Source: Epiperipatus broadwayi (taxonomy: Eukaryota; Onychophora; Udeonychophora; Euonychophora; Peripatidae). Taken from it: a stretch of DNA of 64,000 nt. Under the pieces are notes generated by a model that searched no databases, had not been told where the DNA came from, and was given only the letters and a program-made list of their open reading frames with translations. Below are positions 35,591 through 48,144 of the stretch, piece after piece; within the stretch, counting starts at the first letter, position 1; each line of letters starts with the position of its first letter. A program made the position numbers and the translations under genes. The stretch is taken from assembly GCA_028023455.1 (NCBI GenBank), contig JAQFVV010012394.1, positions 21,842,900-21,906,899 of the forward strand, read 5' to 3'.

Positions 35591-36011
35591 ATCAAACTTT
35601 ATTTATATAGAGTACCACATCAAGACCCTGACTGATGATGTCATGCTGTATACATATCTTCTAATCATATTTTCCAGTCTAAACTCAATCGAGGAATTTG
35701 AGACTATAGTAATACCAGAAATAATTGAGAGAATACAGCAATAAATAAAACATGCCTAAAATTAACAAAAACAGTAAAATTTAATTAACGTAATAATAAC
35801 CGTTAATATTTGAGGTGGTTATAAATAAAATAAAAAAAAGTAATGTTAATATTATTTAGAGCATGTGTATAACTTAAATATTCAGCTTGAAGAGATAAGC
35901 TTAGCATGTTATATTCTTAAATTCAAATACTTTAAATGATATCAGAAATTGCAAAACATGCTGCTGCTGCTGATATATATATATCCAAATTATTGTATTC
36001 ATATAATTACA
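35591..36011. other. No gene seen
   Basis: AT-rich spacer with a GCTGCTGCTG run near 35,960 and a TA microsatellite. Confidence 0.45.
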
Positions 36012-36169
36012 TTACAAAATAATATCACATGATCACATTTCCTATACTAGCACATTAATTGTTGATAAACAGAGCAAAACTCTCCATACAGTATTGCCAC
36101 CTGTACTAAACAGAGTAATCAATGGATGCCAGAAGGCTTGTGCATAAAATCCCTATCTAATGCCTACTC

Positions 36170-36228
36170 ATCCAATATCCCCAGACTAGTTTCTGACTTG
36201 TGGCCTTCGTCAGTGAGGAGCTTTGGAT
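36170..36228 (-). ncRNA. Type I hammerhead ribozyme, family B, minus arm
   Basis: Core CTGACGA at 36,213-36,207, stem II GGC/GTC-type with loop CACAA, GAAA, self-complementary stem III ACTAGT, GUC cleavage site, outer stem I ATCCAA/TTGGAT. One stem II base differs from the plus arm (GTC for GCC), giving a G-U-type pair. Confidence 0.75.
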
Positions 36229-36764
36229 CTGAGAGCACTGCATCTAGATCTTAGGATCTAATGCAACCCTCTAGCAACCACCTTTTATCTCTACTTAACT
36301 ACAAAACTATGAGAATGAAATTGAAAACACAAAAAATATTTTCAATCTAAGCTCAATAGCTTATATAGTCATATGGATCTGAACTCAGTTTAGCACCCAT
36401 ACATTTTGGTGTCTTTGGCTCTTTTACAACCATAGCCACCACTATCCTATTAGGCAGGATTGGTGTTAAACCATTAAGCATCACATGATCACATTTCCTA
36501 TACTAGCACATTAATTGTTGATAAACAGAGCGAAACTCTCCATACAGTATTGCCACCTGTGCTAAACAGAGTAATCAAAGACACCAAAATGTATGGGTGC
36601 TGAACTGAGTTCAGACCCATATGACTATATAAGCTATTGAGCTTAGATTGAAAATATTTTTTGTGTTTTCAATTTCATTCTCATAGTTTTGTAGTTAAGT
36701 AGAGATAAAAGGTGGTTGCTAGAGGGTTGCATTAGATCCTAAGATCTAGATGCAGTGCTCTCAG

Positions 36765-36823
36765 ATCCAAAGCTCCTCACTGATGAAGGCCACAAGCCAG
36801 AAACTAGTCTGGGGATATTGGAT
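36765..36823 (+). ncRNA. Type I hammerhead ribozyme, family B, first plus unit
   Basis: Core CTGATGA at 36,780-36,786, the canonical form. Stem II GGC/GCC with an A-A mismatch next to the core, GAAA, stem III ACTAGT, C17 at 36,809, inner stem I TCCTCA/TGGGGA, outer stem I ATCCAA/TTGGAT. Confidence 0.8.
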
Positions 36824-37220
36824 GAGTAGGCATTAGATAGGGATTTTATGCACAAGCCTTCTGGCATCCATTGATTACTCTGTTTAGCACAGGTGGCAAT
36901 ACTGTATGGAGAGTTTTGCTCTGTTTATCAACAATTAATGTGCTAGTATAGGAAATGTGATCATGTGATGCTTAATGGTTTAACACCAATCCTGCCTAAT
37001 AGGATAGTGGTGGCTATGGTTGTAAAAGAGCCAAAGACACCCAAATGTATGGGTGCTGAACTGAGTTCAGACCCATATGACTATATAAGCTATTGAGCTT
37101 AGATTGAAAATATTTTTTGTGTTTTCAATTTCATTCTCATAGTTTTGTAGTTAAGTAGAGATAAAAGGTGGTTGCTAGAGGGTTGCATTAGATCCTAAGA
37201 TCTAGATGCAGTGCTCTCAG

Positions 37221-37279
37221 ATCCAAAGCTCCTCACTGACGAAGGCCACAAGCCAGAAACTAGTCTGGGGATATTGGAT
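37221..37279 (+). ncRNA. Type I hammerhead ribozyme, family B, second plus unit
   Basis: ATCCAA 37,221-37,226, TCCTCA 37,230-37,235, CTGACGA 37,236-37,242, stem II 37,244-37,254, GAAA 37,256-37,259, ACTAGT 37,259-37,264, cleavage after C 37,265, TGGGGA then TTGGAT 37,274-37,279. With the first unit it would release a 456-nt RNA by cleavage at both sites. Confidence 0.8.
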
Positions 37280-37395
37280 GAGTAGGCATTAGATAGGGAT
37301 TTTATGCACAAGCCTTCTGGCATCCATTGATTACTCTGTTTAGCACAGGTGGCAATACTGTATGGAGAGTTTTGCTCTGTTTACAAAATAATATC

Positions 37396-40300
37396 TTAAA
37401 ATAAACATACATACTGTTAATATTTCATTACACAACAGCCAAAATTTAAGTATACATTACTAAGAATATTTAATTGATCTATAATAAAAATGATTTTGTG
37501 CAAAGTTAGATGGTTCATAGAGTTTAAATCACATAAAATCATTCCATATTTATATACACTAAGAGACTTCTAACTGTTGTCAAGACAACCTTTATAAGTA
37601 AAAAGTGGATCCTACCTTTCACCCTGATTTAAAATGTTAAAATGGACAATAAAACTGTCACTTGCAGCATAACAAAAATCTCAATGTGTTACAGGCCAAG
37701 AGTTCTCTTTATTGTCTATATTAATATTTTAGTACCAGAGAGAAATGTGGGACCCATCTTTTACTTATAAAGCTTGATTTTGACAGTAAATTGAAGATTC
37801 TTGGTGTAAATAAGTGTGGTCTGCTTTTGTATAATTAAAATACTTAAATATGAATTTAAAGTCTAATAAAAAAATAATATAAAAAAAAGGTTTAAAGAAA
37901 AACTTTTATTCACGTAAATGCATTAAAATGTAAAATACAAATGTGCCCTAAATAATAAAAAAAAAAACAATGTCTTCAGTTTTGCAATATTTTTTTATCA
38001 TGTGATCAAAATAAAAACATGCAGCCCTTATGTTCATGAATATTAAACATTTTTTTTTACATAAATGCGTTAAAGTAAAAAAAAAGAGATCCGAAAAGCA
38101 AGAAAAAAATGGTTTTCACAATATTCTGAACACGAGCATTGTATGCTTTTGTTTTAATTCTATATCAAAAATATCATGAAAGTTGAAAAAAATATATTTT
38201 TTAATACTTTTTCTTCTATTTTTTAGTCGGTTTCTATTTGAATAAAAGCACTTCTTTAAAACTGTTTTTTTTTACATTACTTATTTTCTACTTTTTAGTT
38301 TTCATATAATTCTAGAAATTACAAGTGGAAAAAATTGATACAATTCGATATCATCAGATAATAAATAATATTGTAAAGATTACTGAATTTCGTATAAATT
38401 ACAAATTTTAATTTTTTATTAATTTTTGGAAAATTATTTGCAAAGTCTTAAAAATTATATAGTTATCAGAAATACATATGTATGCAATAATGGATCAGGT
38501 ATTGGGAAGTGGATAACAATTGAGTTATAAGATTTTATCCCATAGAAAAAAAACCTAGTAAATTAAATAAAATTATATAAAGAGGTTGTGCTTGCAGATG
38601 TCCAATTCTGCTATAAGGTCACTACTTTCAGGCTCAATTATTTTCCAACTTGGATGTAATTTTTATCAAGATATACTAGGCATTGTAATAATTTGAAAAT
38701 TGAGTATAATTTTATCGCATAGTTTTAGAATTTGTGTACAAATATCTGTGTAAATCTTTATAATTTATCCTATTTTTAGAGATGATTTGTTACATAGAAC
38801 TACTATTACCATAACTTCTAGAAATTTGGATTTGTAGTGTTCTAATTTGATAGATAAATATTAGTGAAACCTTCCAATTTTTATGGGTAAGATGATATAT
38901 AAAGTTACTGTAATGGTGGTTATAAAAAATTGGCATTTGTAAATGAATTTGTTGATAATTTTATAAATAATAATACATTTGGTACATATAAGTTTTAGTC
39001 TGGACATCCAATTAATGACGGCAATGTGCTATGAGAGGAGGATATTTTTGACGATACAAAGCATCATCCAAAAATGCAATAGTCACAAGTACACGATTTA
39101 TTTTTTTAATGTTCTTCCTTTTTTAAATTAATATATGTATCCATTATCTTTTTTCATTCACTTTTTTGCTTTAGGTATTTTAAATTTATTGTAAAAAACA
39201 CGATACTTGTATCCCTATATTTTTAAAAAAAATTTCAGTAGCAGCATGTTATGTAAAATACATGCATAGATGTCTGAGAAAATTGAAATAATTCCATGGA
39301 AGCCTTTTGTGATTGATTCAAACATAAGCTACTGGGCACTCATTATTTATGACGTCAGAAGTAAACCTGTCTGATTCTTCAATCTTTTAAGATGACTACT
39401 TGCTAACTGAATTGATCAAATCACTATTCATTGCTTTCTATCTTCTCTGCAGTGATCATCTCAATTGACTGTCTTCTATCTATAGACTTCCAACATATTT
39501 TAAAATTCTATTGTTTTTCAGGTATGTTAAGATTTGTTTTGAATTATTGAATGAAATATTGTCCATTCTTTGATAGTTACTTAATCCTTATTTTTCATTT
39601 TCCAATAAACAAGCTATATAGATTTGCAAATTTTTAATTTTTACCAGCACATTCTTTATCCCAACTTCATTATTTCATAACCATTCACCAGTCTAGAAAT
39701 TTAGAGGACCTTTTCTCATTGTGCATACATTTAGTAAATCATCTTCTCTCATCAAAGTCAGACTTGGTTATTTATTTCAAAGTTAATTATGCTCATACCC
39801 AAATTAGAAAAACATGTTGTTTTTTAAATAAATAACTGATTAAATTAAAAAGAAAAAAGAATAAAAACTTTCTTCTAACCATTTTTACTATAACTGTGCC
39901 ATATTGAAGTTTTTATGCATCTGTTAATTTTCACAATAACTGAATAATAAATCATAAAAAAGAACAAATATTAAATACATCACAAATCATCATACCATGA
40001 AAATAATAAAGCTAATAAAATATAAAAAAAAATTAAATATTTTTAAACTTATTAATTTTAAATTTATTCATAAATTTCATATTCTGGTGTGTTAATTAAT
40101 GTACATACTGATTGTGAAAAGAATAAAATGTACAAGAATTTATCAGTCTTTATTAATAGCAGTTTTTTACAAGATGGACGTCTTTCAAACAACCAAATAG
40201 AATCGATCATCTAAGTAAAATAACATATTTTAAAGGGACTTTTATTCTAACAAAATAAATATTATTTTAGATATAATTTGTTCTCAACTATTTATTTTAA

Positions 40301-41309
40301 TAATACTGATAAGAAGAAAATTAAAATAATATATTATCTGAATCTGATAAATTTACTCACCCATGCATGCATATATATATATACATTAAACACACACACT
40401 TACATACACAATTCATATTATTATTTGGTCTACTTATTTTACAATCTAATATTTAAAAATATATCTAGTATAGAAGTTACTGTTTCAGTAAAAATAATAA
40501 TCCAAAGTAGCTTTGTATAACAATAATGTTAAAAATATGTATCAGTATATAAGTCGATAATTTATTTATACAGCATAGTATCTGTCTGTAAATATATGTG
40601 AAGGTTGAATTTCTTATGAATACTTAGAGTAATAAGAGATTATATATATGCAAATCTTCCTAATAAATTTAAGTTTGTTTTTTTTTGCATTAATGGTTTT
40701 TTTTTTTAATTATAATTTTTTTTAATCCTCCCCCCCCCCCCTAAAATTACTTTTAAAAAACTATATACCATAACCACCATGTTTTTTTTTTTGTTGTTTT
40801 TTTTTTGCTAAAATTTGAAGGAAAATATCTATAATTTAATGTAAAGTGCACATGTATAAAACACAATATTCTTTTTAGATTTTTGCAAAGGTTATTAAAG
40901 AAAAAAAATTGATCCTCTCATGCTGTTGGAATGCTGTGCAGTGAAAAATGTTAATGCATACACTCATATAAAAAAAGCATATCATTTTATAGTGTTATAA
41001 ACAAGTAATACATATATTTAAAAATATTATTTTGTAGAATATATGTATTGTTTATGATTTAATTTTTTTAGCAAAAAATAATGTTAATAATGGGAATTAT
41101 TTAGTTTTATGTTTGATTATTAAAACAACAATCGAATGATTAGTTAATCCAAAAGATATGTGACATTTAGAGGACCAGATGTGATAGATTCGGTTTCAAC
41201 CAGAGTTAGTTTTGATTTCAATCACATTATTATTGTTGTTACTCCAACTATTATTATAATTATAATATTTAAATGCAAGTATATTGTCTAAATTGAACTT
41301 AATATAATT
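37396..41309. other. Gene-free AT-rich spacer
   Basis: The longest stretch without recognised features. It has poly-A and poly-T runs, a CATGCATGC/TA microsatellite near 40,365-40,385 and a C run at 40,731-40,741. I see no coding bias, no inverted repeat and no member of the families above. Confidence 0.5.
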
Positions 41310-41635
41310 TAAAAGAGATTTGAACTCAGACTTTCAAATTCCCTACAGCTATCCACTCCATCTTATACAATCAATATACATGGCCACATACATGTGAAAA
41401 AGACACATGGGGTCCAATATATATATATATATTGTGATGAACCAACACTCATCAATATGTGTGGGAGATGATTTGGATCAACTGATGAGTGCTGATTCAG
41501 CATGAAATACATATATTGTAGATCGTGTACCTTTTTCACATCTATATGGTCATGTGTATTAGTTGTATATGATGAAGTTGGTAACTATAGGAAGCTTGAA
41601 AGCCTGAGTTCATATCCCTTTTATATTATTATTAT
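41310..41635. mobile_element. HHR family A palindrome with B box
   Basis: The left arm (to about 41,432) and right arm (from about 41,458) are inverted copies. The plus arm ribozyme has CTGATGA (41,482-41,488), a GTGCT/AGCAT stem II, and GAAA (41,504-41,507). Stem III is ATACATAT, and stem I is reduced to about 3 bp. Both outer ends carry a B-box-like CTGAGTTCATATCCC (right) and its counterpart TTTGAACTCAGACTTTC (left), so 3' ends face outward. Confidence 0.7.
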
Positions 41636-41869
41636 TATACTACTAAATTTCAAATAAATAACTGCCTTTAATGTATTAATGTGGGTTCTTTTTAAAAAAA
41701 CACTTAAATAATGATATTCCAAGAGATATCTTTTTATAAATATTAACTTGAAGCATTTTGATATATGATTAGTGATCTTTGGTAAAGTTCATCTCTATGT
41801 ATATGACAAGAGAGTACAGTATCTTTTCTCATATTTCTAATGCTTAGCTCCAAGCTAATCAGAACAGAT

Positions 41870-44800
41870 ACTAAAATTCACAATAAACAACTTATATATA
41901 ATATATTTTATCCCATATATTCCGGAAATAAAAATAATAACCGACAAATAAAAAACAAAAAAGAAACCCGAATATAACAACGGATAACGCACCAACCCAA
42001 AGAAAAGACCAAACGGAACAAAGAAGAAGAAAAACACTGACAAAAAGTACAAAAAAAAGAACTAACAATATGGGAAAAAACGACAAACACACAATAAATA
42101 AATCGCCCACAAAAACCAAACAATTTTATCATAGCAAAAGGTTATTTTAAAAAGTTTTGGTTTTTTTTTTTTTTATAGAATAACAATACAAATATTATAT
42201 TTAAAAAATAAAAACATTTAAAGATTTTATAAATTTATAGTATATAAATAGAACATTTCGATTTTTTTTTTTTACTTTTATATTATACTGAAACGCTTTT
42301 TTTTTCCTTTTTTCCTTTTCATCTCTCTTCCCCCCATTTCTCTTTGTGTTTTTTTGGTTATAGGATATATAACTAACAACAAGGTTTTAAAACCTTCCAC
42401 TTTTGATGTTATTTATTTATATATATGAATTAAAATAAAAAATAAATTTTACCGACCTTATTCTTTATTAAATAAAATTGATTAGTTATAAAACTTTGTT
42501 AATGTGGAAATATATAATAATAACAACAAAAACAAAATACCTAACCATATACATGTTTGATTACCTATAATCTTATTTTACACCCCCCGATATGAAATGT
42601 GGTTTTATATATATAGTAATAATAATCTATTTTTAAAATAAAAACTACTCCAAATAGGTAAAACTAACCTAAAATTAAAAAACGTATATGACCTAAACTT
42701 AAAATTTCATAACAAAAAAAAATCTGAACTATTTTTAATAAAAATACAGATTGAAATATAAAAATATTTTAATAAAAAAATAACGTAAGTTAAAGTAAAA
42801 ACAGGTATTAATTAATTCCTGTAATCTGTAAATGGAAATGATTGTTTATTAATTATCTAAAACGTGTAATTAAAAAGTCAGATGAAAAGTTAGATAAGAG
42901 AAGAAAGAAATTTTAGCTTGACCAATGGAAGCACTAAGCCTTGGCTCGGACCCTAACGAAAGTGATAGACTAGTGACTTTTGTTCATTGAATCCTTGTGG
43001 ATAATATAAAAGGGAAATACATTTTTTGGACAGTTCCAGGTTTGTTTGAGAGATGTGGTATGACGACATACCACCTCTCTATAAAAAAAAAAATGAAAAG
43101 ACTGTGATACCTGAACAGCTATTGCCATCTCAGAACATTACCTTCAAGGAGCTCGGAATTGAAAGCAGAGGCCTGGATCTTCTACCATAACTATAAATGA
43201 CAATTTTAAAATCAATTAAGAACTTCGTCAAGTTTTACAAATTGATAAACAAGAAAACTGAAAGTTAAAACGGACTCTTATCTGACTTTTATTTTAAACA
43301 AATTAATATGTTTAATTTATATTTTTCCGATTGATAAACATATTTTTTTTTTCTTATTTAAAGATTATTTAAATGTATGAAATTTAAGTTGTTTATAGCG
43401 CTTGCATGGATTCGTTTGTTAATTATATTTTGTTTTCATATTTGATCAAAATATATAGACATTCGATAAATAATGATACCTTAGGTGAGTATCTAAAATG
43501 TATTTATTCGGATGTCTTTTAGTTATTGGTGACAACGCAAGTATCTTATGGTGAATACTATTGGGTTACTTATAAGTTCCTCTATTTCGGTATCAATAAT
43601 TTTGTATTTTGATCGTTTATGTTTATTTTGAAATGTTTTTGACCTGGAATCTACGTAATCGATCTATACTAAACATTTTTTAAACAAATCTGTGCAAACG
43701 TATTTAATTGTTAAAATTAAGTCGGGCGTGAATGGCTATATAGTTTTGTAAAGTTGTATTAAGGGAGGGTAATCTTAGGTTATTCATTTCGTAGTTGAAT
43801 TGGTTCAATGGATTGGATATATTTGTGTAATTAGTAGATGTAGTATGAGGTCCCTACGGGCAGGATTATAGATATACGCCACACACCCTCTGTTTGCCTA
43901 TGGATGGGTTTGTAAGTCGCAGAAGACCGCAGTCCATTCCTTGGTTTTTTTTATTGTTTACTTGATGTACTTTTGGTGGAGATCTGTCTTCTTTTTCTAC
44001 TTATTGTTCAGATGTACATTCCTGACAATATAGTATTTTGTTGTCGTATCATGCTACATTGAATACATGAATGTATAGATGGTTGGCAATTTGGTTGGAA
44101 ATTTGTTGCCTAAGGTTAAATCAGGGAAGAATATTTTCTTTTCAAATGAGATCTATGTAGTCTATTCATACTTGACTATCTAAATAATAATTAAACTATT
44201 GAAATTAGTTAAATTAAATTAAGTTAATATAAAAACTATTTAAACTTATCCTCAAATTTAAATATTATTTTATATGGCGTAAATAATATTTTTATATTTA
44301 ATTTCTGGCAGTGGCTTTTACTCTTTGATATTTAAGATTTTATAATTTTTATCTCTCTCTGAGCTAGTGACTTGGGCTAACGATCGAATATTTAAATAAA
44401 GTGGAATCTTAAAGCGTATCTGTTACTTTATAATTTTTCTAGGCTCAATGCTAGATGGCCTGTAGGCAGATATTTTTTCTAGTTCGAATATTTATCCGAA
44501 CAATATATATATATAAACCCTATCTATAATTTAAAATAATTTTATTGATTATTGTTTTATATTTGACTATATAACAAAAACATAAAGAACTTGGATAGAT
44601 CCAACCAGGAGATCAACTATTTTTAACGCAAAAAATTTTTTAATTTTTACTAAAAAACACAAATACTTTAATTTTTATTTCTTTTAAAAAAAAAAAAAAA
44701 ATTAATGAAAATAAAAAGAAAATTATAAATTTTATAAAAGAATGAATTGTGGATACTAAAAATGTTTTTAAAATAAAAAGTAGATAAAAATTTTTTTTTT

Positions 44801-45450
44801 TTTATAACTTTAAAAATATATAAAAAAAAAAGAAAATTAAAAGAAATTTAAATAACTTGGGTTCTTATAATATTTATTTTTTACTAAATGCTTTAATTTA
44901 AAAAAAATCCAAAAAAAATATTTTATTTTATATTTTAAAAGAAACGCAGAAGTAAATAAGAACGAGAAAGAATCTATTCGAAGGGTGATCCGGAATATAA
45001 CTAAAATTTAAAAATTTGTATTTTAGGGTAGACATAAACAAAATAAATTAAAATTTATATTTTTAAAACTGGGGTATATAATTGTAAATGCACTAGGAAA
45101 AAAAATATTTAGTAAAACCAAATAAACTAAAAGAAAAAGGGTGGGGAAACTATATTGAATAAAAAAGACTAATTATATAATTTGAATTATTCATACTTGG
45201 AGGGTAAAAAGGAAAAAAAAAAGGGAAAGTAATATTTAAAGGAAATTAAAGAGGTGCAAATAGAGAAAAAAAAAGCAAAAAACATAAAAAACAACCCAAA
45301 AAACCTCCCGGACATATTAATTTAAAATAAAAAAAAAAGTAAAACAAAATAAACGAAACATAATCTAAAATATATTGCAAAATTAAAATTAAATATTTTT
45401 TATGAACTTCCCAATACTAATATAAATTTAATATATAGGAGAGGACTACA
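41870..45450. other. Compositionally odd, indel-rich stretch
   Basis: 41,895-42,130 and 44,600-45,360 are dense in A runs mixed with CG- and CC-containing words unlike the neighbours. The LTR copy in the middle has dozens of one- or two-base deletions relative to its relatives. Open frames at 41,855-42,132 on the minus strand are hydrophobic only because of the A-rich plus strand. This could be ancient decay or uncorrected long-read sequence. Confidence 0.5.
42590..44510 (+). repeat. Third copy of the LTR, eroded
   Basis: It parallels 30,750-32,740: ACAGGTATTAATTAAT, GGAAGCACTAAGCCTTGGCT, GGGCTAACGATCG, TTTCTAGGCTCAATGCTAGA. The TATA region survives as ATAATATAAAAGGG (near 43,000). Ends are not clear: neither TGTAACG nor a primer-binding site could be found. 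Probably a solo or partial LTR. Confidence 0.65.
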
Positions 45451-45589
45451 AAGCTTACTTTTGAAAGAAATAATTAGTTCTGACAATGGTCAATGAGGTT
45501 TGATCAAAATGTCAATTATTGTTGTGATAATCAAATTTTTCATTCAAACGAATCTTTATGATATATATATATCTTAAAGTTTGAAGATT

Positions 45590-45800
45590 TGCTATCTTAA
45601 TATAAACTGAGAACTGATTGTATGTATGTGTGGGAGATGATAATCTGGACCAACTGTTGATGCTAGTTTAGCACGAAATACGTATATTGAAGATCATTTT
45701 TCTTTTTCACATGTATGTTGTAGTGTGTATTGGTTGTATAAGATGGAATGGATGACTAAAGGGAGCTTGAAACTCTCGGTTCCAATCTCTCTAATTACAT
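45590..45800 (+). mobile_element. HHR family A copy with tRNA-like B box
   Basis: TGTGGGAGATGATAATCTGG is kept, but the core is CTGTTGA (A6 changed to T), so the ribozyme is dead. GAAATACGTATATTG follows. About 100 bases downstream comes TGGATGACTAAAGGG and, after a further 10 bases, CTCGGTTCCAATCTC, close to a Pol III B box (GGTTCRANTCC). This is one of the copies showing a tRNA-like head joined to the HHR. Confidence 0.7.
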
Positions 45801-46309
45801 CCAGCTTAAAAGTATATATAATATATTGTTACATTTTTATTTACAACTGTCAAACTCATTCCACTCATAACTTTGACACCAGCCTCCTCAGATAAATACA
45901 ATAATGATTATTACTAATCATTTACTAAACTAGAAATTATCTTTAATCCAGATATAAATTTTAAATCTCAGTTAAAGATTAATATATCTGATTTTTTTAA
46001 AAATATTTTCAAATGCATCATAGAACCATTAGTCATTAGTGTGGGATTTTTTTCAGTATCTACAATCATATTTGAAATATAAGAATGAGGGCAATCAGAC
46101 TTGAAGAAAAAAAACATTATGACATATAAGAAGAGAAATGAACAGTAAGAAATGATGATGTGTGTAAGGAACATGAACTTTATTAAATTTAGCATTTATT
46201 TCAAGTTAAATGATACTTGTTTATAATCCAATAAAAACTGATAAGTAATCATTTAACTATTTATTGAAAAGAGATTGAAAACAGAGTGAGAGAATAAACA
46301 TGTCTTAGT

Positions 46310-46565
46310 GACATCATTGAAAAAATTTAAGAGACTGAAAATAAGATAGAGTGGTTATATTGCTAAAAAATATGATAATAGAATCGATAGTTGAAGTCTT
46401 AAACTGGACCTAAGAAATTGTAAAAGGCCAAGAAAGAAATCATTTATGAGATTGATGAATGAAATAAGAAAGTTAACTGGTGTGATGTGAAGAAGAAATG
46501 CTGTGGATTGGAAAAACTGCATTAAATGTGGAGAGACTCACACTCGACAATAAATTGACATTGAT
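46310..46565 (+). pseudogene. RTE LINE 3' fragment
   Basis: On the plus strand it parallels the C-terminal region of the RTE element: AGAGTGGTTATATTGCTA, TAAACTGGACCTAAG, AAAGGCCAAGAAAGAA, GGAGAGACTCACACTCGA. Stops and frame changes throughout. 5'-truncated, older than the 5.6-kb copy. 45,801-46,309 holds nothing recognised. Confidence 0.75.
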
Positions 46566-46864
46566 TAAATATAATTGTTTTGAAAATAAATACTAAAAAA
46601 TTCATACTTGTGAAAAAAATTTGTGATACATCAGCTGTTACAAAACATTTGTGTTGGTTGAGAAGCGTTTTAGAATCCATTAGCATGAGTTTTTTGCCTC
46701 ATATTGTCAACTGTGTTTAAAATATAGAAGTGATATTGATTGTAACATCTAAAAAATATAATAGTATGTTGCATGAAAATTATAATGTACATCTATAAAG
46801 AGAATTATAGATATTTTTGAATTGTATTCTATTTAAAGTCTATACCTAAGTTTAAATTAAATAT

Positions 46865-46985
46865 AATGCCCTCTGGGTCCATAGTGATAGAATGGTAGAA
46901 TCTGGAGCTAATGATCCGTTAATCATAGATCATTCTTATATTTCTGGTGCTTAAACATCATGAATTTGAGCAATAAACTTGATTA
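46865..46985 (+). repeat. SINE-like dispersed repeat
   Basis: CCATAGTGATAGAATGGTAGAA, CTAATGATCCGTTAATCATAG, CTGGTGCTTAAACATCATG, AGCAATAAACTTGATTATT. A member of the 25-kb family. Confidence 0.45.
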
Positions 46986-47159
46986 TTATTTTAATAAAGT
47001 ATAATAATTTTTAATATAAGAAGTACATTATTTAATAATTATTTAAGTTTTTATAATTACTACTTTAAATTATCGTAATAGATTTCTAATTATAAGATCT
47101 TTTCATTGACTCATTGTTAAATCGAAAGATTTCACGAGTATTAATGTGTAATAAGAAAT

Positions 47160-47345
47160 GTGGCCTTAATCATGAAGTATTGAATAGCTTCATGCTCTCA
47201 GATCTAACCGCTTCAGCTTCACCTATTTATATAGAAAGTAGGTTGAAGTAAAGAAGGGTTCCCCTCTTTTCCAAAATGTAAGCTTGTGGTTAAGACCTGT
47301 AGAGGTCCCTACTATCACATTTTATGCACACATTCTTGAGGCTAC
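47160..47345 (+). repeat. Possible distant relative of family B
   Basis: GCTCTCAGATCTAACCGCTTCAG, later TCCCTACTATCACATTTTATGCAC and TTGAGGCTACAGC, in the order of the family B ribozyme flank. The ribozyme core itself is not recognisable. Tentative. Confidence 0.3.
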
Positions 47346-47509
47346 AGCCTTAGAAAATATTACCTAAGTATTTATTAAAAATCGATTGTTATAAATTAAT
47401 TATTTAGAGTAAATTTTTGTAATATGTATGCTGTAATCCTCTTATACTAGTTGTTAGTTAATTGTGGTTTGAAAAAGTATAAAATTAAAAATGAACAAAT
47501 TTAAGATGT

Positions 47510-47830
47510 CCAACCTATTTATGCCATCATGGATTATTTCTCACCCAACTCATTTCTTATGCACAAGAGCATCATAAGTCATCACTCATTCAACTGGATC
47601 ATTATCTTGTGCAAAATGGCATCCTGAACATCTTTCACCAATCAACATTCTTGTCTTTTGTACAGTGGAACAAATACAGTAGCATCATGAACTCATCTGT
47701 CATTTAACCAGATCCTCATCTTGTGTGCCGGGTCATCATGATTCAGGTCTCATTTAAATGAATCTTCAACCTGTGCACAATGTTTATTATGACTATCTTT
47801 CCTTCTACAAGATCCTTATTTTGAACAGAA
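47510..47830 (+). repeat. Degenerate minisatellite, ~60-bp period
   Basis: About five drifted copies of a unit with TCATTTAACCAGATCCTCAT, CTTGTGCACAATGGCATCAT. Spacing is irregular. Function unknown. Confidence 0.6.
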
Positions 47831-47844
47831 ATATGTTACTATCT

Positions 47845-48144
47845 ATAGTCAAAATAAGAGTCATAGATCAATTCATAGATCACATGACTCTATCTCTTAA
47901 GCTTGTAAGTTATAAACAGTGAGGATTGCCAATTCCTCTACAAGCTTTATGATAAATGCTTAGCCAGAGCCAGCACTTAAAATATCTCTGTCAGGAACCC
48001 CTCCCCAAACCCCTGACCATGGTTTCGTGCACGAAACCATGGTCAGGGGTTTGGGGAGGGGTTCCTGACAGAGATATTTTAAGTGCTGGCTCTGGCTAAG
48101 CATTTATCATAAAGCTTGTAGAGGAATTGGCAATCCTCACTGTT
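47845..48144. mobile_element. HHR family D palindrome with 13-bp TSD
   Basis: 47,912-48,147 is a perfect or near-perfect palindrome with no loop; the dyad lies at CGTGCACG (48,026-48,033). It is bounded by TATGTTACTATCT at 47,832-47,844 and 48,145-48,157. Each arm starts at the centre with CACGAAACCATGGTC, the 3' half of an HHR (GAAA, self-complementary stem III ACCATGGT, GUC site), followed by AGGGGTTTGGGG. The CUGANGA side is absent because the dyad lies inside stem II. 47,845-47,911 is an unpaired left extension. A very clean fold like this could be unstable in cloning. Confidence 0.85.

Larger units (their letters stand above)
36027..37380. mobile_element. HHR family B palindrome with tandem arm and TSD
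   Basis: A minus arm (36,027-36,577) meets a plus arm (36,578-37,380). The plus arm is a tandem: predicted cleavage sites after 36,809 and 37,265 are 456 bp apart. The insert is bounded by TTACAAAATAATATC at 36,012-36,026 and 37,381-37,395 (13-15 bp, two bases ambiguous). The minus arm also overlaps two units. All three ribozymes look intact. No open frame. This is the best-preserved HHR element in the window. Confidence 0.9.

Noticed and set aside
40731-40741. C run and similar G run at 54,511-54,529 as regulatory elements
   Set aside because: Isolated homopolymers in AT-rich spacer or next to a transposon; nothing else supports a function.
41855-42132. Overlapping hydrophobic membrane-like ORFs
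   Set aside because: They come from an A-rich plus strand; three overlapping frames all look hydrophobic, which is a composition effect.
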